This document shows positions 25,842 through 33,968 of a DNA stretch of 33,968 nt, one piece after another (position 1 is the stretch's first letter; each line of letters begins with the position of its first letter). This stretch comes from Candidatus Onthocola gallistercoris (lineage in GTDB: Bacteria; Bacillota; Clostridia; Lachnospirales; Lachnospiraceae). Below the pieces are notes generated by a model. It saw only the letters and a list, made by a program, of their open reading frames with translations. It ran no database searches and was not told where the DNA came from. Location: assembly GCA_018715345.1 (NCBI GenBank), contig DVLT01000022.1:1-33968 (forward strand), given 5' to 3'. The translations under genes were made by a program, and so were the position numbers.

Positions 25842-27892
25842 GAAGAGGATTTTACAGAAGGCTGGCATGGACTGGCATAAAGAAAAACAAAAAATTGTAT
25901 CTGCCCTATATACTGACTTGTGTGGGTATGGTCATGATGTGTTATATCATTTCGTTTTTGGCTCAGAATAAAACCTTCGCGGCGGTTCCCGGCGGATCCA
26001 GTCTGCAGGGATTTTTGAACTTGGGATTTGGGGTCATGTGTGTATTTGCTCTGATTTTCCTGTTCTACACCAATTCCTTCCTCATCCGCAGGCGGAAGAA
26101 AGAATTTGGCCTGTATAATATATTGGGTATGGGAAAAGGCAATCTGGCCCGGGTACTTTGCTGGGAAACGGTCATCATTGCCGTCATGACATTGGCCTGC
26201 GGACTGTTTTTCGGCATACTGTTTTCAAAATTTGCGGAAATGGGTATGATGAAGATACTGGGGAGTACTGCTGACTTTTCTTTTACTGTGGGCGCGAAAT
26301 CCATTTATCAGACCGTCCTTTTATTTTTGGGTATCTATTTTGTTATCTTTTTAAATACATTGCGTCAGGTCCATCTGACCAACCCGATCGAACTGCTCCA
26401 TAGCGAGAACGCCGGTGAAAAGCCGCCTAAGGCCAACTGGCTGCTGGCAGTTTTAGGGGCGATACTTCTGGCGGTGGCCTATTATATGGCTGTGACCATT
26501 GAGGATCCCATTTCTGCCATGATCTATTTCTTTGTGGCGGTTGTCATGGTCATCGTTGCCACCTATTTACTGTTTGTTGCAGGTTCCGTCACTTTTTGCC
26601 GACTGCTCCAAAAGAAAAAGAATTATTACTATAAAACCAATCACTTTGTATCCATTTCATCCATGGTATACCGTATGAAACGCAACGGAGCCGGCCTGGC
26701 CTCCATCTGTATCCTTTGTACAATGGTACTGGTCATGATATCTTCCACCGCTTGCCTGTATGTGGGCACGGAGGACAGCCTGCGTACCCGCTATCCGAGA
26801 AATCTGAACCTGAATGGGGTGGTCAGCAGTACGGATATGTTGGATTCGGATTATAAGCAGAAGGTAAGAGACGCGGTAGAAGAGATCAGCAGCGCCAACG
26901 GCGCCCATGTGGAAAATGTACTGGACTATCGTCTTGCCGGTTTTGGCGGCTATCTGACAGGCGACAAAATGGAACTGGAATTGCCGGATTCGGTGGATAA
27001 TCTCAGTGCGGTGTCGGACATATGGCAGGCATTCCTCGTGCCGTTGGAAGATTACAATGCTCTGATGGGAACGGAAGAAACGCTGGAACCGGGAGAAGCG
27101 ATCATCTATACGACCAAAGAACAAAGATATGATCACGACACATTAAATATCGGAGATACGGTCACACTGACTGTGAAAAAACAGGCAGATGGTTTTGTGG
27201 ATAATGGCGTGGACGCCATGCAGGTCATGCCGAGTATGTACATTTTTGTTCCGAATTTCGAAGAAGTGGCCACGCCCCTTATGGAAAAATGGAATCACAA
27301 CATGAACGTGGTGGATCTGAACTGGGTCTATGCCTTTGATCTGGACTGTGATGACGATACCCAGATCCGGATCCACGAACAACTTTTAGAACGGCTGGCT
27401 GCCATGGAAAATGAACTGGGAGAGGACGCGTATTTCCATATTCTGATCGAAAGTGTCGCCATGGAAAGGTATGATTTTTACGGACTATACGGCGGCCTGT
27501 TCTTCCTGGGGATCTTGCTTGGCATTGTCTTTATATTTGCAGCCGTACTGATCATCTATTACAAACAGGTTTCAGAAGGCTATGAAGATCAGTCCCGGTT
27601 TGAGATCATGCAGAAGGTGGGTATGACGAAAAAAGAAATACGAAAAAGTATCAATTCCCAGATACTGACGGTATTTTTCCTGCCCCTCATATTGGCAGGG
27701 GTTCATCTGATCTTTGCTTTTCCGATCATACGGAAATTGCTCCTGTTGTTCAATCTGACCAACATGCGGCTGCTCATCACGGCCATGATCGGCTGCTTCC
27801 TCATATTTGCTCTGTTTTATATGTTTGTTTATCGGGTGACATCGAAAGCATATTTTAATATCGTCAGCGGAGCCCGGGGCGCTCATGCCTAA
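25838..27892 (+). CDS. bceB: Bce-type FtsX-like ABC permease
   Basis: A 684-residue permease with the ten-helix BceB plan. One helix near the start (LYLPYILTCVGMVMMCYIIS) is followed by an FtsX block of three helices (about 60-180). Further helices (about 195-250 and 280-305) precede a large external domain of about 210 residues (roughly 310-530) that binds peptide and signals to the kinase. A second FtsX block (about 545-670) ends the protein, with the conserved EIMQKVGMTKKEIRKSIN coupling segment. It is the transport and sensing partner of the ATPase and kinase nearby. Confidence 0.94.
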   Translation: MRRGFYRRLAWTGIKKNKKLYLPYILTCVGMVMMCYIISFLAQNKTFAAVPGGSSLQGFLNLGFGVMCVFALIFLFYTNSFLIRRRKKEFGLYNILGMGKGNLARVLCWETVIIAVMTLACGLFFGILFSKFAEMGMMKILGSTADFSFTVGAKSIYQTVLLFLGIYFVIFLNTLRQVHLTNPIELLHSENAGEKPPKANWLLAVLGAILLAVAYYMAVTIEDPISAMIYFFVAVVMVIVATYLLFVAGSVTFCRLLQKKKNYYYKTNHFVSISSMVYRMKRNGAGLASICILCTMVLVMISSTACLYVGTEDSLRTRYPRNLNLNGVVSSTDMLDSDYKQKVRDAVEEISSANGAHVENVLDYRLAGFGGYLTGDKMELELPDSVDNLSAVSDIWQAFLVPLEDYNALMGTEETLEPGEAIIYTTKEQRYDHDTLNIGDTVTLTVKKQADGFVDNGVDAMQVMPSMYIFVPNFEEVATPLMEKWNHNMNVVDLNWVYAFDLDCDDDTQIRIHEQLLERLAAMENELGEDAYFHILIESVAMERYDFYGLYGGLFFLGILLGIVFIFAAVLIIYYKQVSEGYEDQSRFEIMQKVGMTKKEIRKSINSQILTVFFLPLILAGVHLIFAFPIIRKLLLLFNLTNMRLLITAMIGCFLIFALFYMFVYRVTSKAYFNIVSGARGAHA

Positions 27893-27925
27893 ATACGACC
27901 TGGGTAAAGGTGATCGATAGATCCG

Positions 27926-27971
27926 AAAGCTCTGAGCTGTGGTCCAAAATGCCATAGCCCAGAGCTTTTTT
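27926..27971 (+). terminator. Terminator of the Bce ABC operon
   Basis: AAAGCTCTG (27926-27934) pairs with CAGAGCTTT (27960-27968), an inner GCTGTGG/CCATAGC stem extends it, and a run of T follows. It lies 34 bases after the permease stop. Confidence 0.88.
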
Positions 27972-28012
27972 GCAGGAGGCACTGGCGGTAGGCCCGGCAC
28001 ATCGACCAGATC

Positions 28013-28398
28013 ATGATCGTAGTGGGTCTGCTTTTGTTTTTTGTCGTCATTTCCGTATTTACGAGCAACAGTTATGAAGATGCGGCACAATCCGGATTTG
28101 ATATCAGCAACTTTAATGAGGGTTGGACATTTGTCTACCAGGGGCAGAGACAGATCGATTTTTATGAGTCGCTTTGGGAGGGGAAACCTTCCATTTATGC
28201 GGATTATAGGCAGACAAAAGAAAAAGTATTCTCGTTGAGACGCTATATCGGATCCCATAGCGGGAAGAAAGTCTTATCCCACATTGATCCGGTGGCCGAT
28301 AACTTTCTCATCATCGGAACGGGCGATAAGGAAGATATACGTTTGATCGATTGGGAGTATTCGGGTATGCAAGATCCCCATGTGGAAAGGAGTTTTGT
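28013..28398 (+). pseudogene. Chimeric remnant: membrane-sensor start joined to a choline-kinase-like piece
   Basis: The frame is open, but it is made of two unrelated parts. First come one membrane helix (GLLLFFVVISVF) and DISNFNEGWTFVYQG, which look like the start of a membrane sensor such as a diguanylate cyclase or kinase. From about 28196 it reads YADYRQTKEKVFSLRRYIG, then KKVLSHIDPVADNFLI and IRLIDWEYSGMQDPHVE. These are the catalytic HxDxxxxN and IDWE motifs of the aminoglycoside-phosphotransferase/choline kinase (LicA) fold, here without N- or C-terminal domains. There is no ribosome site at ATG 28013. The frame runs into the next real gene, giving a spurious 247-residue ORF. Confidence 0.65.
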
Positions 28399-28756
28399 TA
28401 TGAAATCAGAAGTATTAAGTTATGTGGCAGAAAGATCAAAGGAACTGATGGAAGCGTCCACTTGCAGCAAGGAAGCAAAGGCGGCAGCAAAAGCCTGGCT
28501 TGAGGCTGTGGGGACAGATCAAGAAGCCCGGGAGACAGAAAAATACATTGCCGAGTTGGAAGCGGATATCGTGACGGCAGAGGGCTTGTTGGCCTTTGCT
28601 TCTTCGGATGGAGGAAAACAGGTTTTTGGCGAACATGCGGCGCAGGTGGCAGATCATGCCAGAGAATTGGTGGCTTCCGGCGCAAAGTATTGTGATTGTC
28701 CGGCTTGTTCTATAGCGGCGGAGATTTTGGAGAAAAAAGATCAGATGCTTTCTTGA
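28399..28756 (+). CDS. Small conserved cytoplasmic protein with CxCxxC motif
   Basis: A 118-residue acidic, alanine-rich helical protein. The start at ATG 28399 is set by AAAGGAG eight bases upstream, not by the longer frame that runs in from the chimeric remnant. The C-terminal YCDCPACSIAAEIL holds three closely spaced cysteines and could bind a metal; a fourth cysteine is near residue 20. Similar short proteins in gut Clostridia are often labelled Hsp90-like, but no Hsp90 ATPase feature is present, so I leave the function open. The gene stands alone between the Bce and putP regions. Confidence 0.75.
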
Positions 28757-28862
28757 TGCGGATGCGATCGGGAAAAGACCGGAGATGCTGTCCTGCCTAA
28801 AGATTTTGGGTGGGACGGCATTTCCTGTTTAAGGGTAAAAAGGCCGAAATGTCCGGTAATAC

Positions 28863-28891
28863 TTGACAAAACAGCCCTGTCAGGATATATT
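28863..28891 (+). promoter_or_regulatory. Promoter of the putP transcript
   Basis: Consensus TTGACA (28863-28868) and TATATT (28886-28891) with a 17-base spacer, about 170 bases upstream of the putP start. The 28757-29066 gap holds this promoter and the leader hairpin but no gene that I can support. Confidence 0.75.
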
Positions 28892-28940
28892 AATACCCAG
28901 TTGATTGAACTATGGAAACTGAAAAAGCCCATGGTCCGGG

Positions 28941-28968
28941 AGGCTCCAAAGGGGGCCTTTACTTTTTT
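28941..28968 (+). terminator. Leader hairpin with T-run ahead of putP (possible attenuator)
   Basis: AGGCTCC (28941-28947) pairs with GGGGCCT (28952-28958), and TTACTTTTTT follows. It lies between the promoter and the gene, so it would abort transcription unless relieved. A direct repeat CAGCGGTCCGA follows within the next 40 bases. No known riboswitch class was recognised. Confidence 0.5.
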
Positions 28969-29066
28969 ATGCAGCGGTCCGATCCACACAGCGGTCCGAG
29001 AGTCTGCGTTGCGCGGCTCCTCTGTAAAGCGGAAAGGCCGGACGGGCAGACGAGGGAGGAAAAGTT

Positions 29067-30644
29067 ATGTCAGCAGATACTATGAAGATCTTTTTGGCAA
29101 TGGCGGCCTATATGCTGATCGTCATCGGCATCGGTCTGTTTTTTGCCAAGAGGGCCCAGGCGAACACGGAAAACTACTTCCTGGGCGGTCGTTCTTTAGG
29201 ACCCTGGGTGGCAGCCATGAGCGCGGAAGCCTCAGATATGAGCGGATGGCTTTTGATGGGGCTGCCAGGTGTGGCTTACTGGTGCGGTATTTCGGATGCC
29301 ATGTGGACGGCGATCGGACTGGCCGTGGGAACTTATGTCAACTGGCGGATCGTGGCCAGACGGCTTCGACGCTATTCTGTCGTATCCGGAGATTCGATCA
29401 CGATCCCGGATTTTCTGAGCAACCGTTTTCATGAAAGCAAAAAGATCATTCTGGGCATTTCCGCTATATTTATCTTGGTGTTTTTCACGGTTTATGCAGC
29501 CAGCTGCTTTGTCACCTGCGGTAAGCTGTTTTCCACATTGTTTGGCGCATCCTACCATTCCATGATGATCGCAGGCGCCATATTCGTGGTCATTTACACA
29601 TTCATCGGCGGTTTCCTGGCGGAGAGCGCTTCCGATTTTATGCAGGCTATTGTCATGGTGATCGCATTGCTCACCATTCTGGTCTTGGGAACAGCAGCGG
29701 CAGGCGGCATTGACGTGGTCATTGAGAATGCAAAAGCGATCCCGGGATTTTTCTCACCTACTCAGATCGCTACGCCTACGGTGGATGCGAACGGCGTCCA
29801 GCAGGCGGTAAATGGGGTTCCCCAATTTGGCGAAGCGGGAAGCTATGGTCTGCTTACGATCATTTCCACCTTGTCCTGGGGACTGGGTTATTTCGGTGTA
29901 CCCCAGGTACTGCTCCGGTTCATGGCTATCCGGAAGGAACGGGAATTGAAACAGTCCCGCCGCATTGCCACAGTATGGTGTGTGATCTCATTGTTTGCCG
30001 CAGTATCCATCGGTGTGATCGGACGATCCCTGTTCCCGGCTGAGGCGAGTCTGGCCACATCCAGCAGCGCGGAGAATGTATTTGTCGTCATGTCCCAGTA
30101 TCTGCTGCCTCCGGTTCTGGCCGGCGTGATCATGGCAGGTATCCTGGCCGCGACGATCAGTTCTTCGGACTCCTATCTTCTGATCGCGGCTTCTGCCTTC
30201 TCCAAAAACATTTATGAGGGGCTCTGGAAAAAGAATAAAGCGGATGATAAAAAAGTCATGCAGATTTCCAGGATCATGCTGCTTTTGATCGCCCTTGTGG
30301 GTATGATCATCGCATGGGATGAGAACAGTGTCATCTTTTCCATCGTTTCTTTTGCGTGGGCCGGATTCGGCGCCACTTTTGGCCCCGTTATCCTGTTCTC
30401 GCTTTTCTGGAAACGGATCAACCGGGTCGGCGCGATCGCGGGTATGCTGTCCGGCGGGATCATGGTTTTTGTATGGAATCTGGCGTTAAGCCCCATGGGC
30501 GGCATTTTCAGCATATATGAATTGTTCCCCGCATTTATCATTTCTTCCATCGTGATCGTTGTGGTATCTTTGCTGACAAAGGCGCCGTCACAGCAGATCG
30601 TCCAAGAATTTGAAAAAGCGGCTGGAAAAGAAGAGTTATATTAA
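29067..30644 (+). CDS. putP: Sodium/proline symporter (PutP-like, SSS family)
   Basis: A 525-residue transporter with about 13 hydrophobic helices, the normal PutP size. Family blocks are present: ENYFLGGRSLGPWVAAMSAEASDMSGW near residue 35, with the sodium-site region; ADFMQA-like SASDFMQAIVMV near 190; WGLGYFGVPQVLLRFMAI near 270; and ATISSSDSYLLIAASAFSKN near 370. It imports proline with sodium for osmoprotection or as a Stickland substrate. Proline is the likeliest substrate but pantothenate- or sugar-type relatives cannot be fully excluded. ATG 29067 has GAGGGAGG upstream. It is a single-gene unit between a leader hairpin and a terminator. Confidence 0.92.
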   Translation: MSADTMKIFLAMAAYMLIVIGIGLFFAKRAQANTENYFLGGRSLGPWVAAMSAEASDMSGWLLMGLPGVAYWCGISDAMWTAIGLAVGTYVNWRIVARRLRRYSVVSGDSITIPDFLSNRFHESKKIILGISAIFILVFFTVYAASCFVTCGKLFSTLFGASYHSMMIAGAIFVVIYTFIGGFLAESASDFMQAIVMVIALLTILVLGTAAAGGIDVVIENAKAIPGFFSPTQIATPTVDANGVQQAVNGVPQFGEAGSYGLLTIISTLSWGLGYFGVPQVLLRFMAIRKERELKQSRRIATVWCVISLFAAVSIGVIGRSLFPAEASLATSSSAENVFVVMSQYLLPPVLAGVIMAGILAATISSSDSYLLIAASAFSKNIYEGLWKKNKADDKKVMQISRIMLLLIALVGMIIAWDENSVIFSIVSFAWAGFGATFGPVILFSLFWKRINRVGAIAGMLSGGIMVFVWNLALSPMGGIFSIYELFPAFIISSIVIVVVSLLTKAPSQQIVQEFEKAAGKEELY

Positions 30645-30662
30645 AATTTGGAGATCATTCGG

Positions 30663-30705
30663 ATATCCCTGGCGGAAAGATCTATTTCCCCCAGGGATAT
30701 TTTTT
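30663..30705. terminator. Terminator between putP and the vanT-like gene
   Basis: ATATCCCTGG (30663-30672) pairs with CCAGGGATAT (30691-30700), followed by six T on the plus strand. It lies between two convergent genes and could act on both strands, although the T-run favours putP. Confidence 0.85.
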
Positions 30706-30720
30706 GCCATCAGGCGGGAT

Positions 30721-32874
30721 TTAACGGATGATCACCGGTAGTCTGGAACCCATCCGGCAAAGCAATTCGTTGGTGATACTGCCAGATGAAGCAGCCACAG
30801 AAGGCGCGCAAGGAGCCCCATCGGCGGCGGAACCATGGAAATGACCATCGATCAGCGTGACCACATCCCCCACCGCCACTTCCGGCGCATCGGTGACATC
30901 CACGGCCAGCTGATCCATGCAGATCCGTCCGGCCACCGGGAGAAGCTGGCCTTTCACCCACACCTTTCCCCGGCCGCAGGAAAGATTTCTGGGATAACCA
31001 TCGCCATAACCCACAGGCACGATGGCGATACGACTTTCCCTTTCTGCTGTGAAACATCGCCCATAGCCAATCTGGGCGCCCTTATCCACCTGGCGTATGA
31101 GGATGATCCGGGCCTTTAAGGTCAGGACCGGACGCAAATCCGGATGAAGAACAGTGGAAAGGCCTGGAAGGCTTGGAACGCCGTATAGGGCGATACCGGC
31201 GCGTACATAGTCGCAGTGCAGGTCGGGTGCATTTAAAAGACCATAACTGCTTTGGATGTGAAGTTTGGGCAAAGGGATGCCAACGGCTTCTAACCCCTCG
31301 GTCACCTGATAAAAATGTCGGATCTGTGTCCGGGTGAACGTCACGTCGGACGGATCTAAGCTGTCGGCACAGGAAAGATGACTGTAAATACCTTGTACAT
31401 GGATATACTTCATGGAAAAGACGGAGCGGATCCCGTCCATATCGTTCCAGTCGAATCCCAGCCGGTGCATACCTGTGTCGATCTTGAGATGGGCTTTTAT
31501 TGGTATGCCTTGAAGATTTAAAGCATAGGTATATTCTCCATCGATGAGCGTCTGGGTCAGATCATATTTTTTCAGTTCCCAGGCACGGCCAACATCTGTA
31601 TATCCCAGGATCAGTATGTCGTTTCGGATGCCGTAATGGCGCAGTCGGATGCCCTCATCGATGGTGGCGACAGCAAAGTTTTTTATACCGGCCTGTTCCA
31701 GGCAGACTGCAATGGCAAAATCCCCGTGTCCGTAAGCATTGGCTTTGAGAACAGCCATCAGTTGACAGGAATCGGGAAGAAGCTTTTGGAGTATCCTGGC
31801 ATTATGGGTCAGATGTTTCAGGTCGATTTCCAACCAGGCCCGGTCCGTACCTGCCTTTTTTTTATCCGCCCGTTTCTTTTGAAAATGTATTTGAAGCCAG
31901 GCGGGGATCAGACTGACTGTAAAAGAAAGGATGCCAACAGCCAGAAAATGGATCAGGCTATTGCCCACCAAAACAGTCTGCAGGTGGAGCAGCCTGGCGG
32001 CCAGTCGGACTGTGATGATGCCCAATGGATGCAAGATATAGATCCACTGGGACAGGGGACGGAGCCAGGCAAGGGACTTGCCTTGGAAGGCGAGGAGAAA
32101 CTGGAAAAGAAAATACATGCAAGGCAGAAGGAACAGATACATGCTGTCATGCCTTTGAAAAGCCAGCCTGTGGAGGATCAGTCCTTCTAAGGTCATACCG
32201 GCCAGGCTGATGCCCAGGCCGGCCAGAGAAACCTTAACAGAAAGCCGGTGGGGATGGTCGGCGGCTAAGCCTCCCATCAGGAAAAAGATGGGGGCAAAAA
32301 ACAGACCGTTGCGAGTATGATCAAAAAGCTGGAAGAGATGGGCATAAAAGGCCGATATCCCTGGGATTGGACGGATGATGCCGTAATAACTGTCTCCAAA
32401 CAGGCCGATCCCATATAAGAGGAATGCCGTAGCCAATGCTCTTTTCCAGTCATATTTTCGGACCAGGTACCAGGCCAGGGCAGCGCCGGTCATAGCCGCC
32501 GGAAGATACCAGAGATGGTAAAAGGTGCTGTTGAACAGAATATCCTTCAGCAGGTTGGGAACAAGGAGAGATTGCTGAAAATAGCCGCTGTACAAGTTGA
32601 CTGGCGCGTACAATAGGATGGCGCCGACGTAGATCACTCCGGTCTTTTTAAAGAAGTGTTCCAGACGATCTGTGTCCCGGGCATACCGGGATATGAGGAA
32701 AAAACCAGACGTCATGAAGAAAAACGGGACGGCCAGCCGGGCCAAGACTCTGGTAAGGATGAAATCACCGGTTTCGCTGAATGTGGTCAGGGGGGAGGTG
32801 TGGATGGCCACCACAAGGAAGGCGGCGGCCAGCCGGAACAGGTCAATACCTGAAAAGTTTTTGCGTTTATACAT
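30721..32874 (-). CDS. vanT: VanT-like membrane serine/alanine racemase
   Basis: A 717-residue fusion. Residues about 1-335 form an acyltransferase-3 type membrane domain with about ten helices (GIDLFRLAAAFLVVAIHTSP at the start) thought to bring in L-serine. Residues about 345-717 form an alanine-racemase domain with the PLP lysine Lys377 (AVLKANAYGHG), the catalytic tyrosine region IGYGRCF, and VGYGDGYPR. It makes D-serine for D-Ala-D-Ser cell-wall precursors. ATG 32874 has GGGAGG seven bases upstream; the frame extends further only through the overlapping VanXY gene. Start and VanXY stop overlap by eight bases. Length and fusion match VanT proteins (about 700 residues). Confidence 0.93.
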   Translation of the reverse strand: MYKRKNFSGIDLFRLAAAFLVVAIHTSPLTTFSETGDFILTRVLARLAVPFFFMTSGFFLISRYARDTDRLEHFFKKTGVIYVGAILLYAPVNLYSGYFQQSLLVPNLLKDILFNSTFYHLWYLPAAMTGAALAWYLVRKYDWKRALATAFLLYGIGLFGDSYYGIIRPIPGISAFYAHLFQLFDHTRNGLFFAPIFFLMGGLAADHPHRLSVKVSLAGLGISLAGMTLEGLILHRLAFQRHDSMYLFLLPCMYFLFQFLLAFQGKSLAWLRPLSQWIYILHPLGIITVRLAARLLHLQTVLVGNSLIHFLAVGILSFTVSLIPAWLQIHFQKKRADKKKAGTDRAWLEIDLKHLTHNARILQKLLPDSCQLMAVLKANAYGHGDFAIAVCLEQAGIKNFAVATIDEGIRLRHYGIRNDILILGYTDVGRAWELKKYDLTQTLIDGEYTYALNLQGIPIKAHLKIDTGMHRLGFDWNDMDGIRSVFSMKYIHVQGIYSHLSCADSLDPSDVTFTRTQIRHFYQVTEGLEAVGIPLPKLHIQSSYGLLNAPDLHCDYVRAGIALYGVPSLPGLSTVLHPDLRPVLTLKARIILIRQVDKGAQIGYGRCFTAERESRIAIVPVGYGDGYPRNLSCGRGKVWVKGQLLPVAGRICMDQLAVDVTDAPEVAVGDVVTLIDGHFHGSAADGAPCAPSVAASSGSITNELLCRMGSRLPVIIR

Positions 32875-33649
32875 GCTGCGTCCTCCCCTCGGATCGGGCC
32901 AGGGTGACGATAAAGCCATCCGCATTGTTGCCGGATATGTGGTAATGGGCATCGGCAGGCAGACGCAGAAGCGTCGTCTTTTCATCCGCCGGAAGGTAGA
33001 ATATGTCCACAGGCATTTGGCCAGGGCTTTGGAAAGTCAAGGGATGATCTGGGGGATAGCGTTTGAGAAAATCCATATATTCTTCCAGTGAAAGGTGATT
33101 TTCCTCCATGAGTTTTGCGTGGGGAGTCCCCACATACCGGAAATGCCAGGGCTCATGGGCAATACCGGTGACAGATTCTTTTTCTTTGGCGTAACGTTCC
33201 ACAAAACCATAGTCGGCGGCATTGCGGCGGAAGTCCTGGCAGATGCCTTCATATGGAAAATCCGGACATATGAAATCAATGTTTTCCTGAGCCTGAGCCA
33301 GATCGATGGCCAGCCCTGTCTGATGTTCACTGTGACCGGGCAAAGCGACAAATTGGCGGGTAAAGGTCTGGCCGTTTTCTTTTAAAGAGGATCGGTAAAT
33401 ATTTTTCTGTTCTTCCATGGAGCGATAACCGCTGACAAGGGCGATAGAAGTTCCGCAAGCTAAATGGTCGAATATCCGGATAAGCGCCCGGGCAGCGTTC
33501 TGCCGGAGAAGGATGTGGGGACACGCCCTATCTGGAGCGATCAAGTCGCTGGGATCTTCATGCCGCAGCGGATATCGGCCATTGACCAGTATCAGGGCGC
33601 CCTGGTATATTTGATCGTTATTTAAAATCACGGATAGCATGTGTTTCAT
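32867..33649 (-). CDS. vanXY: VanXY-like D,D-dipeptidase/carboxypeptidase
   Basis: A 260-residue zinc peptidase of the VanY/VanXY family that removes D-Ala-terminated precursors so that D-Ala-D-Ser ones dominate. Motifs: SGYRS (Arg76), SEHQTGLAIDL with zinc ligands His109 and Asp116, and EPWHFRYVG with catalytic Glu166 and ligand His169. No signal peptide or membrane anchor is visible, which fits cytoplasmic VanXY and not membrane-anchored VanY. A C-terminal extension of about 55 residues (from about 205) is an added domain not needed for catalysis. Its ATG overlaps the upstream ligase stop by four bases (ATGA), so the genes are translationally coupled. Confidence 0.92.
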   Translation of the reverse strand: MKHMLSVILNNDQIYQGALILVNGRYPLRHEDPSDLIAPDRACPHILLRQNAARALIRIFDHLACGTSIALVSGYRSMEEQKNIYRSSLKENGQTFTRQFVALPGHSEHQTGLAIDLAQAQENIDFICPDFPYEGICQDFRRNAADYGFVERYAKEKESVTGIAHEPWHFRYVGTPHAKLMEENHLSLEEYMDFLKRYPPDHPLTFQSPGQMPVDIFYLPADEKTTLLRLPADAHYHISGNNADGFIVTLARSEGRTQHV

Positions 33650-33968
33650 TTTATGTATAACCTGATCAGCTTGTCCAGCATCGCCTCAAAGGACAGGCCG
33701 ATTCCTTTCATCATATTTGGATAACGGCTGTGGGCTGTCATGCCGGGGATCGTATTGACTTCATTAAAGATGATCTTGCCATCGGGGCGCAGGAACATAT
33801 CCACCCGGGCGAAGCCGGAGCAGCCAAGCGTGCGGTAAATAGAGGCGGCAGTATCCTGTATCCGTTTTTCTGTTTCCGTATCGATCCGGGCCGGCATATG
33901 GATCCGGGAAGTTTTTAAAGTATATTTTTCCGTATAATCAAAGAAGTCACCGGACAGTTGGATCTCGT
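33646..33968 (-). CDS. D-Ala-D-Ser ligase (VanG/VanC type), C-terminal part; runs off the window
   Basis: The last 106 codons of an ATP-grasp ligase; the rest lies beyond the right edge. Visible: EIQLSGDFFDYTEKYTLKTS, GCSGFARVDMFLRPDGKIIFN, and the metal-binding NEVNTIPGMTAHSRYP, followed by a helix ending RLYIK. The fragment alone fits any D-Ala-D-X ligase. The next two genes (VanXY and VanT-like) make D-Ala-D-Ser the expected product, as in VanG and VanC clusters. The specificity loop lies outside the window, so that is inference from context. The stop overlaps the VanXY start. Any vanR/S or vanU genes would lie further right. Confidence 0.85.
   Translation of the reverse strand, partial: EIQLSGDFFDYTEKYTLKTSRIHMPARIDTETEKRIQDTAASIYRTLGCSGFARVDMFLRPDGKIIFNEVNTIPGMTAHSRYPNMMKGIGLSFEAMLDKLIRLYIK

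Noticed and set aside
28013-28756. A single 247-residue protein
   Set aside because: The only good ribosome site is before ATG 28399, and the upstream part consists of fragments of two unrelated families.
32875-32985. N-terminal extension of the VanT-like protein
   Set aside because: The codons overlap the VanXY gene in another frame, and the family start (DLFRLAAAFLVV region) with a ribosome site is at 32874.

Overview
The window looks like chromosomal DNA from an anaerobic, gut-type Firmicute of the class Clostridia, most likely Lachnospiraceae. This rests on strong AGGAGG-type ribosome sites, a T-box leader, RpiR and GntR regulators beside sugar genes, Bce-type peptide-sensing modules, DUF6442/DUF6429-type small proteins and a VanG/VanC-like cluster. 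Species cannot be told from the sequence alone. No tRNA, rRNA, CRISPR array or prophage was seen. Layout: (1) 1-2.4 kb is the right end of an IS21-family insertion sequence (end of istA, all of istB, terminal repeats). It cuts off the 5' end of a small membrane protein gene that is followed by its usual HTH partner. An alpha/beta-hydrolase relic and a long hairpin follow. (2) 2.4-6.9 kb is a sugar-acid module: a FadR-type GntR regulator divergent from an IlvD/EDD-family dehydratase, a 2-keto-3-deoxygluconate kinase and a KDPG aldolase. Together they would turn an aldonic acid into pyruvate and glyceraldehyde-3-phosphate. A palindrome centred on CATCAGATG recurs four times around the divergent promoters and is the likely operator. 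(3) 7.1-11.4 kb holds a small unknown protein, a DUF6429-GNAT fusion, a mini-ORF relic, a cstA transporter gene behind a complete T-box leader, and another GNAT acetyltransferase. (4) 11.6-16.1 kb is a beta-glucoside system on the minus strand: RpiR regulator, 6-phospho-beta-glucosidase and PTS EIIBCA. (5) 16.3-23.2 kb is the accessory part and the most interesting. A DUF4365 (PD-(D/E)XK-like nuclease)-NACHT NTPase-WD40 protein of the STAND type, the architecture of many antiphage proteins, is split by one in-frame TGA. Downstream are the wreck of a superfamily 1 helicase gene, a membrane/coiled-coil protein and a flavoprotein relic. (6) 23.2-27.9 kb is a Bce-type antimicrobial-peptide sensing and detoxification module: response regulator, sensor kinase, ABC ATPase and FtsX-like permease. 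A perfect inverted repeat lies ahead of the ABC genes. (7) 27.9-30.7 kb has a chimeric remnant joining pieces of two unrelated genes, a small conserved protein and a PutP-like sodium/proline symporter behind a leader hairpin. (8) 30.7-34 kb, minus strand, is a D-Ala-D-Ser type glycopeptide-resistance cluster: ligase (running off the window), VanXY-like dipeptidase/carboxypeptidase and VanT-like membrane serine racemase, with overlapping genes. A recurring theme is collapsed genes: at least five places keep only the two ends, or a joined piece, of genes that must once have been longer.
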